Assembly (NCBI RefSeq): GCF_000517105.1
Contig: NZ_KI912153.1
Coordinates: forward strand, 142,464-206,463
Direction: 5' to 3'
DNA length: 64,000 nt
Source of the DNA: Fischerella sp. PCC 9605
GTDB lineage: Bacteria; Cyanobacteriota; Cyanobacteriia; Cyanobacteriales; Nostocaceae
Part shown: piece after piece, positions 57,565 through 64,000 of the stretch
How the letters are laid out: each line of letters begins with the position of its first letter
Numbering within the stretch: the first letter of the stretch is position 1
Notes under the pieces: model-generated
Told to the model about the DNA's origin: nothing
Seen by the model: only the letters and a program-made list of their open reading frames with translations
Database searches by the model: none
Translations under genes and position numbers: made by a program

Positions 57565-57690
57565 GAGCGATCGCCCTCCTTACTCCTTCTCTCGGAAATC
57601 ACCGCATCACAAGCGTGGACATCCACCGCCAAAGAGTGAAGGCGTATGAACGACCTCTTTTTCGGAGCGCGATCGCCTATTGCATTGGGT
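57565..57690. repeat. Interspersed ~300-bp repeat, copy 5 (partial)
   Basis: Only the left third: GGAGCGATCGCCCTCCTTAC, ATCACAAGCGTGGACATCCA, CCGCCAAAGAGTGAAGGCGT, then it diverges near 57690. Confidence 0.7.
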
Positions 57691-57777
57691 GGGATAGCCC
57701 CAAATAACGCCCTCAGTTGGGTACAGTAGCCCGTTTGTGCCCCCCTGGAACACCAGCAGCCTTGCCCTGGCTAGAAG

Positions 57778-57835
57778 AGGCAGGGGGCAGGGGGAATCAG
57801 GCAGGGGAGCTCTTAGCGGGGGGCAAGGGGGAAGA
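57778..57835. repeat. G-rich short tandem repeat (GCAGGGG units)
   Basis: Several GCAGGGG/GGCAGGG units within a purine-rich tract, like the short tandem repeats of Nostocales genomes. Confidence 0.6.
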
Positions 57836-57979
57836 CCTCTCCCTGTGCCCCTAACTATCAGAATCTAAACTACGGTTATGAGCCGCACGAACTACGGCTC
57901 CCGTGTGCTGAAGTTGGCGTCTTGGCGTCTTTGCGTGAGACTATCCTAATATTATGTAGCCGATGCGACCAGACTATAA

Positions 57980-59803
57980 TTACTGATAACTACTTGCTTG
58001 ACGAGAAAACATCAAGTGATACTGTCCACCTAGTGCCATGAGTTCGTCATGAGTACCTACTTCTATAATTTGACCATGTTCTAGAACTACTACTCGGTCT
58101 GCTAGTTTTGCTAATGCAAGGCGATGGCTAACTATAACGGCTATTCTTCCTTTGGCAAGGGTGCGAAAGATGTTGTAAATCTCATTTTCTGTTTTTGGAT
58201 CAAGGTTGGCGGTTGGTTCATCGAGTAGGATTAGTTCAGCATCAGATAGTCGCATTAATGCACGAGCGATCGCTAATCTTTGCCATTGTCCTCCTGATAA
58301 GTCTACACCGCCTTCGAGTTGTTTGCCTAAGAGGGTTTCCATTCCTTGAGCTAAATTTTCAATTACCCTAGTCATACCAGCTTCGGCTATGGCTTGTTGG
58401 ATGGCGGTGTCGTTTTGGAGTTTGGGTAAGTTGCCATAGGCGATATTTTCCCGTATGGTGGTGGGAAAGCGTGCGTAATCTTGCATGACTACGCCTATAC
58501 GCGCTCGCAATTCCTCTAATTCAAGCGCTCGCAAGTCTTTTCCATTCCAAATAATCGCACCTTGGCTAGGGTCGTAGAGGCGACACAATAATTTAGCAAG
58601 GGTGGTTTTACCTGCACCATTTTCACCCACTAGCACAATCATTTCGTTGGGGTAAATTGTCAGGTTGATGTCTTTTAAAATTAAGCGATCGCTGTTGGGA
58701 TAATTAAAAGATAAATTTTCTATTTGAATCCCCGTTTGTGGAAACTGAAAATTCTTTACTCTCTTTTGAGAGGATAACTGCGGTTGCAACTCGAAAAGCT
58801 GGAAAATTGGCGTTGTTGCTAGTGCGACATCGTACAATTCTGAGCCGCCATCAATTAGTGTCGCTAAATTCCGGCGCATTTGCAGAATAACTCCAGTGTA
58901 AAGTGCTAAATCACCAAGTGTATATGTTCTACCTAATACTCCAAACACTACGTATACGTAAGGTAATGCTACACCCAAGCCACTCAGCAGCGACCAAGCA
59001 AATACCTGCGTTGTTCCCTGGCGGCGGATCTGCTCCATTGCGTTGAACATGGTTAGGAAAAGTCTTTGCCAGCGTTCTAATAGCAGACTTTGCAGCCTGT
59101 ACAAGCGTAATTCTTTAGCAAATGTCTCCCCAATTAAAACAGTTTTGTATAAATTCATTTCCCGAGCAACGGGAGCCTGGGTTTTTTCTACCCTCCAACT
59201 TTGCTTGCGGTATTTCATATCCACAGAAATTGCAGGGGTAGCACAACCAAACAATATCAGCGGTACCCACCAAGCAAGGGAGCCTGAAAGCAACACGGCG
59301 GGGATGAAGAGAAAAATACCCTGTATTGTCTGGAGAAGTCGGAAAGAAAGTTCTTTGAGTCGCTGCACTCCCTCTTCTGTTAAATGCACTATATTCAGTA
59401 AATCGGGTGTTTCAAACAGGGCAATATCTTCAAAATTGGCAATCTTCTCCAATACCTTTGCCTCAATAGAACCTTTGACGCGATCAGCTAGGGAGCCAAA
59501 TAAAAAGCTGGTTATTGTACCAACTGAATCGCTCAGTAAATTCAACAGTAGCAAACTTGCAACACAACCCAGGAGCAGAGGTTGAGAAAGTATTAGAGCA
59601 ATGGAATTTTCGGCTGTTCCTATACCTAGCAGGCGAGTTGCTTCATCAATAATCAGTTTGTTGAGCCAAACAAGTGTAGCAGGTATCGCCCCATTCAGTA
59701 ACATCAGAATTGTGACATTGCGTACCTCTACAGGAGCCGCTCTCAGTACCATTACTACACTACGGCGAAATGCCTGAAGAGGAGTAAAATCAATTACTTG
59801 CAT
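57980..59803 (-). CDS. ABC exporter, fused permease and ATPase
   Basis: 607 residues. Six-helix membrane domain over about residues 1-330 (first helix with LMLLNGAIPATLVWLNKLIIDEA). ATPase domain from about 345: IQIENLSFNYPNSDRLILKDINL, Walker A VGENGAGKTTLAK (about 391-403), Q-loop VVMQDYARFP, signature VDLSGGQWQRLAIARALMR (LSGGQ, about 498), Walker B ELILLDEPTANLD and H-loop AVIVSHRLALA. Homodimeric export of lipid, peptide or drug; no neighbour hints at the substrate. It is intact, in contrast with most of its neighbours. Confidence 0.92.
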   Translation of the reverse strand: MQVIDFTPLQAFRRSVVMVLRAAPVEVRNVTILMLLNGAIPATLVWLNKLIIDEATRLLGIGTAENSIALILSQPLLLGCVASLLLLNLLSDSVGTITSFLFGSLADRVKGSIEAKVLEKIANFEDIALFETPDLLNIVHLTEEGVQRLKELSFRLLQTIQGIFLFIPAVLLSGSLAWWVPLILFGCATPAISVDMKYRKQSWRVEKTQAPVAREMNLYKTVLIGETFAKELRLYRLQSLLLERWQRLFLTMFNAMEQIRRQGTTQVFAWSLLSGLGVALPYVYVVFGVLGRTYTLGDLALYTGVILQMRRNLATLIDGGSELYDVALATTPIFQLFELQPQLSSQKRVKNFQFPQTGIQIENLSFNYPNSDRLILKDINLTIYPNEMIVLVGENGAGKTTLAKLLCRLYDPSQGAIIWNGKDLRALELEELRARIGVVMQDYARFPTTIRENIAYGNLPKLQNDTAIQQAIAEAGMTRVIENLAQGMETLLGKQLEGGVDLSGGQWQRLAIARALMRLSDAELILLDEPTANLDPKTENEIYNIFRTLAKGRIAVIVSHRLALAKLADRVVVLEHGQIIEVGTHDELMALGGQYHLMFSRQASSYQ

Positions 59804-59958
59804 ACATTGTAATAATACTTTGACAAAAAAGCGATCGCTTCAGTTCAGACAATGTAGCATAGTAATTCAAGATATTACATCTAGCTCTAGCAGGTAGACT
59901 ATACCTGTAGATATTTGAGAAAATAGAATTGTCAAGATATTAAGCATCCGTTCAGAAA

Positions 59959-60100
59959 TAAGTTGGTCAGGCTGAAGAGCGCTCTTTTCGGCGCAGCAAG
60001 AACTCCACGCTCATCGGCTTGAATAAGTTGAACGGCAGGTGCGACAACGCTTGGTACCCCCGCAACGCACTGCCTCATAAATATAAGCCTGACCAACTTA
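59959..60100. repeat. Inverted-repeat element with 15-bp perfect stem
   Basis: TAAGTTGGTCAGGCT (59959-59973) and its complement (60086-60100). Inside are the palindrome AAGAGCGCTCTT and an imperfect arm GGCAGGTGCG (60034-60043) with CGCACTGCC (60066-60074). Architecture resembles the other multi-arm elements but the inner arm does not abut the outer strand. Confidence 0.75.
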
Positions 60101-60381
60101 ATTTTTTTACAACCCCTAAAAGTTTCACGCCAAGAGGAGACCTACACTATTCTGGTCTTGCCGCAAAATTCTTAAATATTTGCAATTTCCCAACAGATAA
60201 AACTTTGCGTTCCTCTGCGCTTACCTCAGCGTCCCTGTGTGTTTAACCTCAAATCGTCAAGCCACGAAACGCAAACTTGTACTAAGCCACTCCCACAGCT
60301 TCTAAAGCTGAATGGCACACTTGATAAGCGATCGCTGTGTGACAAGAGTTGCCAACAACGACGATTAGCGATCGAGGATAT

Positions 60382-60953
60382 GTACATTTAAAATAAAGTC
60401 TTCAGAGGGAACTCTTAACGGGGAACTCTTAAGTAGGTGGACATAAAAAAACGGACAACCTTTATGATTAATCGTGGAGTCTCAAAGCTAGTCGTGGTGG
60501 GCGGCGCAGCCATATAGGGCTGCGCCGGAGGTTGTCCGTTTTTTAAAGACGAGGTACTTAACAGGGGACTCCTGCTTAAAAGCTCTTGATTGAAACAAGG
60601 ACGCTGTTTTTCTTCAGCAAGAGTGCAAACTTGAAAAACATCCTTTTTTAAACAGGGCTTTAAACCCAGCAACTTTTGTTTTTTAGGGAATAGGGAACAG
60701 GATACATTCTGTTAAGAGTTCCTTATTCCCTGTTCCCTTTCTTGGTAAACTGTCACATGAGTAAGATTTACTCATTGACAAAAAAGATTAAGTATGAATT
60801 GTGGTTTGAGAGGCATTTAAAGTTTGATTGTTCGACGATAGAGAGCGATCGCACTGTTGAGCTACCTTGCGCGGTAATCCCTTCGCACGGCTGCAAAGTG
60901 CTGACGATAATCCTATATGTGCCAGTGACTTTAAGAGTTTATTTTAAATGTAC
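60382..60953. repeat. 572-bp region between inverted GTACATTTAAAATAA words
   Basis: GTACATTTAAAATAA at 60382-60396 and its exact complement at 60939-60953. The left word also occurs at the beginning of duplication copy 1 (about 49449). It encloses the hairpin element at 60446 and a direct/inverted pair of GGGAACAGG-type words (60690-60742). Confidence 0.6.
60446..60544. repeat. Three-way-junction hairpin element with A/T tails
   Basis: Outer perfect 16-bp stem AAAAAACGGACAACCT (60446-60461) with 60529-60544. Inner perfect 10-bp arm CGGCGCAGCC (60502-60511) with GGCTGCGCCG (60518-60527), one base from the outer 3' strand. Same size (about 98 bp) and layout as 52584-52681, but unrelated outer stem sequence. 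Confidence 0.85.
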
Positions 60954-61590
60954 GCCATCTGATCGCTACTGTTGGTTTGGAGTGAGTAACCAGTTTGCTA
61001 CCAGGTGAACACCAACAGCCCAGAAGAGGCAATCATCCGGTAATTGTTAGAGTTTTGGTCATACCACTGACCCCAATAAAGCGTGCGGGTGCTGCCGGGA
61101 GCAATTCATCTTTGATTTGAAACGCGATTGCTTCCATAGTTTCTCCAGTTTTTTGACGCAGGGCAAAACAATGGCATTGCAAAGGAGCCACCGTCATAAG
61201 AATTTGCTGTATCTGTGCCGCTTATAAAATCATCAGAAGTTTGCCAGTACCGCGTTTGAGTCGTGGGGTGCAGTTATGAAACGGCATGTTTGAGCTAGTC
61301 AATAGCTTGGTGCAGCCCTATATGTGCATTATTTGCGCCCCCTACTGCTGTCTGTAAGACTTGTGGCTCTAATATTGTGAGTCCTGTTTCCGGGTGCAAA
61401 AATTCTGTAGCCTCAATCAAAGCGAGGAATCAAGGGATGGCGATCGCTCGACTCGGTAGTGGCTCGAGCGCTCGTTGTTAAGGGGCTTTAATGAGGGTTA
61501 GTAGTGAAAGCTTTGGTTGTGTTGCAGCGATCGCCCCAAGGTGTGTGGCTTAACGTGTCCAAACAGGGGTGAAGTTGGCACTCTTGTTCG
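60746..61590. repeat. Degenerate duplication, copy 2
   Basis: Partner of 49530-50320, listed block by block there. It differs by small insertions (for example AGTTATGAAACGGCATGTTTG near 61271, cited as 20 bases or so) and runs into interspersed-repeat copy 6. No gene supported between 59804 and 62304. Confidence 0.8.
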
Positions 61591-61960
61591 GAGCAATCGC
61601 CCCTCTTACTCGTTCATCAGAAACCTTTGCATCCTCTGAGCGCACATCCACCGCCAAAGAGTGAAGGCGTATACACCACGCCTTGTGAGGAGCGCGATCG
61701 CCCTTCTTACTCCATCATCAGAAACCTTTGCATCCTCTGAGCGCACATCCACCGCCAAAGAGTGAAGGCGTATATACCACTCCCCCAGACATGGCGATCG
61801 CAATTCTCTCCTTCCTTGCCCACTCAAACCACCAACTCACATCCTCACTCACCACATTCTTGCCCTTAGCCCGACTGCGTTTGGAGCAAGGCGTGAGGTG
61901 GGAGCAGTGGGATTTGAGCACCAGCAGGAGTGCAAGCGCTTCCTTCAGGAGTGCGATCAC
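61590..61960. repeat. Interspersed ~300-bp repeat, copy 6, with tandem duplication
   Basis: The first third is present twice in tandem: TCAGAAACCTTTGCATCCTC at 61618 and at 61720, each followed by TGAGCGCACATCCACCGCC, so a unit of about 102 bp is duplicated. The rest follows the common order to GAGCACCAGCAGGAGTGCAA. Confidence 0.8.
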
Positions 61961-62304
61961 TTCTTGTACTTGGGCAATTGTAGTATTATTTTAGACATAA
62001 CAAATGTTGTCTCAAACGATTAAATGGCTTGTCGATTAATCGGCTAAAAAGTAAGATGAACTCATCACAACAATCATGCGACCGCTCTAGCCTGGAAAAC
62101 TTGCGCGATCGCCTTTTGTAAAAACCTAACCAGTCGAAGTCAGGAATTCTATTATGACCGATCGAATCTATACACAGCAAGCCCTTTGTGGTTTCAAACT
62201 CAGCCAACTCAAGTTGTTGATATACTGAGCGAAAGACGGGATCGGCAGTACAGCGAATGTCCTTCCCTCTTTGGCAGAGCTTTAAGTGATCGTGAGCGTG
62301 AGCG

Positions 62305-63219
62305 ATGACATACCTAGCGAAACAAACAGCAAACAGCAATGTTGTTAAACTCGACGCACTTTCGCAGGTGAGCGGGATTTTTGCTCCTGTTGCATCAAGC
62401 ACGAATTTAATGACTAAATGGCATGGCTTTCGCTTAGAACGGCATCGTATTTTTGATCATGCTGTCACTCCAGAGATTTGTTTCCCCACACATATTATTG
62501 GTTTTCTACTCAACGGCAATTACAAAAAAGACATTTTTGATACTGGAACTCGTCGTCGCACCATTACCCATAACTGTGGTGATGCACTTTTATATCCATT
62601 TGGATTGCCACACGTGGGGCACAGCTTTTCGCAAGCTGACTTCTTAGTTTTATACCTCGAACCAAAGTTTGTTGAAAAAGCTGCACGAGAAATTAGTGCT
62701 GGAGAACGAATTGAAATTATTCCACAGGCGAACTTTGAAGATAAATTAGTAGCTGACGTTGCTAAACACTTGCTGGCAGAAGTTGAGAGTGGAGGCGTAA
62801 CGGGCGCTTTGTACGCTGAAAGTTTAATGACTGCCCTTGCCGCAAGGCTAATCAAGCACTACTCAGTCGCACGAATTATCTCCTGCAAGTACAAAGGTGG
62901 ACTGGCACAGGCAAAGCTGCGGCTAGTCACTGAGTATATCAATGAACATTTAGCAGAAAATTTATCGTTGGAAAAGCTTGCTGGACTCTGTTGCCTGAGC
63001 CAATATCATTTTTGCCGTTTATTCAAACAATCTACTGGAATATCACCCTATCAGTATTTGATTGAGCAACGCATAGAACGAGCAAAGCAATTGCTGTTGC
63101 AAAGCCAACTGAGTATTGCAGAAGTGGCTCAAACAGTAGGATTTAATGAGCAAAGCCAACTGGCTCGTCATTTCAAGCGTGCGACGGGACTCACACCTAC
63201 ACAACTGCGAAGTCAATAG
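62305..63219 (+). CDS. AraC-family transcriptional regulator
   Basis: 304 residues. N-terminal cupin-like sensor (about 30-180; ICFPTHIIGFLLNGNY, THNCGDALLYPFGLPHVGHSF). C-terminal double helix-turn-helix (about 205-304): LRLVTEYINEHLAENLSLEKLAGLCCLSQYHFCRLFKQSTGISPYQYLIEQRIERAKQLL and the second HTH SIAEVAQTVGFNEQSQLARHFKRATGLTPTQLRSQ, a complete family signature. It likely activates neighbouring genes in response to a small effector; the ALDH and SDR remnants downstream are the obvious former targets, now broken. Confidence 0.93.
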   Translation: MTYLAKQTANSNVVKLDALSQVSGIFAPVASSTNLMTKWHGFRLERHRIFDHAVTPEICFPTHIIGFLLNGNYKKDIFDTGTRRRTITHNCGDALLYPFGLPHVGHSFSQADFLVLYLEPKFVEKAAREISAGERIEIIPQANFEDKLVADVAKHLLAEVESGGVTGALYAESLMTALAARLIKHYSVARIISCKYKGGLAQAKLRLVTEYINEHLAENLSLEKLAGLCCLSQYHFCRLFKQSTGISPYQYLIEQRIERAKQLLLQSQLSIAEVAQTVGFNEQSQLARHFKRATGLTPTQLRSQ

Positions 63220-63339
63220 CAAGAAACGTCAAACAAACGCAAGAATTACCTATCGCATCCGAGTAGAACCTTCTATTGTTGGTTCATGGCTAAATTGACT
63301 GATTGATTTAGTGCATTAGCTTTCAAATGAGGGAAATAC

Positions 63340-63561
63340 ATGGTTGCACAACTTGACGCATCGCACTCATCAATTCGTCCCGATTTTCCAATTACCTTGA
63401 CCCAACTTTATATTGATGGTGAATGGCGTAATTCCAATACTGGCAAAACATTCAATGTCGCCGATACATTAAAACACCTGACGATGAAGTTGGGCGGTAA
63501 ATCTGCCAACATCATTTTTGCAGATGCCGATCTTGATGCGGCAGCAGAAACCGCTCAATGA
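63340..63561 (+). pseudogene. Aldehyde dehydrogenase with large in-frame deletion
   Basis: 73 codons: LTQLYIDGEWRNSNTGKTFNVAD is the N-terminus of an ALDH, and KHLTMKLGGKSANIIFADADLDAAAETAQ is the ELGGKSPNIIFADADLD region normally some 220 residues later, joined without a frameshift and then ended by a stop. The catalytic Cys region is lost. GAGGGAAATAC precedes the ATG. Confidence 0.85.
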
Positions 63562-63604
63562 TTTTTACCTGACATAATCTATTCACGTTTGGAGAATGGT
63601 AAGT

Positions 63605-63889
63605 ATGCAACTTGCAGGAAAAACCGCAATCATCACTGGAGCCAGTAGTGGCATTGGTAAGGCGATCGCTCAAGAATTAGATGCTGTTGGAATGAATTTG
63701 GTGTTGACAGCACGATCGCAAGATAAGCTTGACCAACTTGCTGCTTCGCTCAAAAGTGCTAAAGTGCTTGCGGCTGCCATTAGCGATCCTGATGTTCCAC
63801 AAAAATTGGTAGATTTTGCGATCGCTACTTTTGGATAACTGGATGTAGTCATCAATAATGCTGGAGTGATGAGCGTTGGTTCTATTTGA
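63605..63889 (+). pseudogene. Short-chain dehydrogenase, broken
   Basis: Start MQLAGKTAIITGASSGIGKAIAQELDAVG (NAD-binding TGxxxGIG) and FGAV-type continuation; frame ends FG then TAA at 63836-63838, continuing LDVVINNAGVMSVGSI (the NNAG motif) and a second stop at 63887. The active-site YxxxK region is absent because unrelated sequence follows. GGAGA precedes the ATG. Confidence 0.85.
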
Positions 63890-64000
63890 TTGGGCATCTT
63901 GATACTCCTTTCAAAAACGCAAGTTCTGGAGTTCTCCAGCTTTGAGCTTTTGGAATTGTAAGAGTGTATCGGGAAGGTTAGGAAACAGATAAAGCCCGGT
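63890..64000. other. Window edge, nothing recognised
   Basis: No gene or repeat can be supported in the last 111 bases. Confidence 0.3.

Noticed and set aside
61986..62402. 138-codon minus-strand ORF overlapping the start of the AraC gene
   Set aside because: Overlaps a secure gene, no ribosome site and no domain; left out as unsupported although a transposase relic is conceivable.
1..64000. Search by eye for CRISPR arrays, tRNA and rRNA genes
   Set aside because: No regularly spaced direct repeats of CRISPR size, no cloverleaf with a GGTTCGA-type loop in a suitable setting, and no rRNA segment were seen.

Overview
The window is chromosome-like and plasmid-like DNA of a filamentous, probably heterocyst-forming cyanobacterium (Nostocales type). 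Grounds: very frequent GCGATCGC (HIP1) octamers, short tandem heptamer repeats, a cyanobacterial type SLH protein, a CyRepA1-type plasmid replication gene, and Uma2, DUF6887/DUF6888, ISKra4 and IS701-like families common in this group. No rRNA, tRNA or CRISPR array was seen. The species cannot be fixed from the sequence alone.

Layout. (1) 1-12.2 kb: ordinary, mostly intact genes: a membrane protein, a four-module response regulator, a voltage-sensor-type ion channel with an odd pore motif, an SLH protein, a membrane-anchored beta-lactamase-fold hydrolase, an AI-2E family transporter and two membrane proteins. (2) 12.2-28.1 kb: a mobile/plasmid-derived zone. An IS6-family element joins a broken MscS gene to the tail of a transposition ATPase, followed by a repeat array that looks like a transposon end. 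Next come small overlapping gene pairs (RHH-like, RelB/RelE-type toxin-antitoxin, Uma2 nuclease, DUF6888/DUF6887), a structured RNA leader and a CyRepA1-type replication gene. That gene is interrupted by one in-frame stop and carries an in-frame inverted-repeat insert. Behind it lie a 23S-IVP-like gene and broken ISL3, tyrosine recombinase and pRiA4b ORF-3 genes plus an intact ISKra4 transposase. (3) 27.8-46.4 kb: a long co-directional minus-strand block. The upstream operon (46.4 to 35.2 kb) has three exported type I sulfatases, an exported formylglycine-generating enzyme with its catalytic Cys pair, a Tat-type 5'-nucleotidase and an outer-membrane barrel, and ends at a clear terminator. The second group (34.7 to 27.9 kb) holds MscS, MarC, an MFS carrier, a DUF202-BASS transporter fusion, two more DUF202 proteins and a SulP stub. 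Together they look like a periplasmic organosulfate/organophosphate scavenging and small-solute transport locus (inference). (4) 46.4-64 kb: gene-poor and repeat-rich. Isolated genes (two methyltransferases, DUF1772, a two-repeat protein, an ABC exporter, an AraC regulator) sit among at least six copies of a ~300-bp interspersed repeat, a ~1.2-kb degenerate duplication, several perfect-stem multi-arm hairpin elements and decayed genes (IS701, GHKL ATPase, ALDH, SDR).

The most interesting items are the replication locus with its structured leader and nonsense-split rep gene; the hairpin elements that keep a shared architecture while their stem sequences differ; the self-contained sulfatase/maturase operon; and the DUF202-BASS fusion next to two more DUF202 genes.
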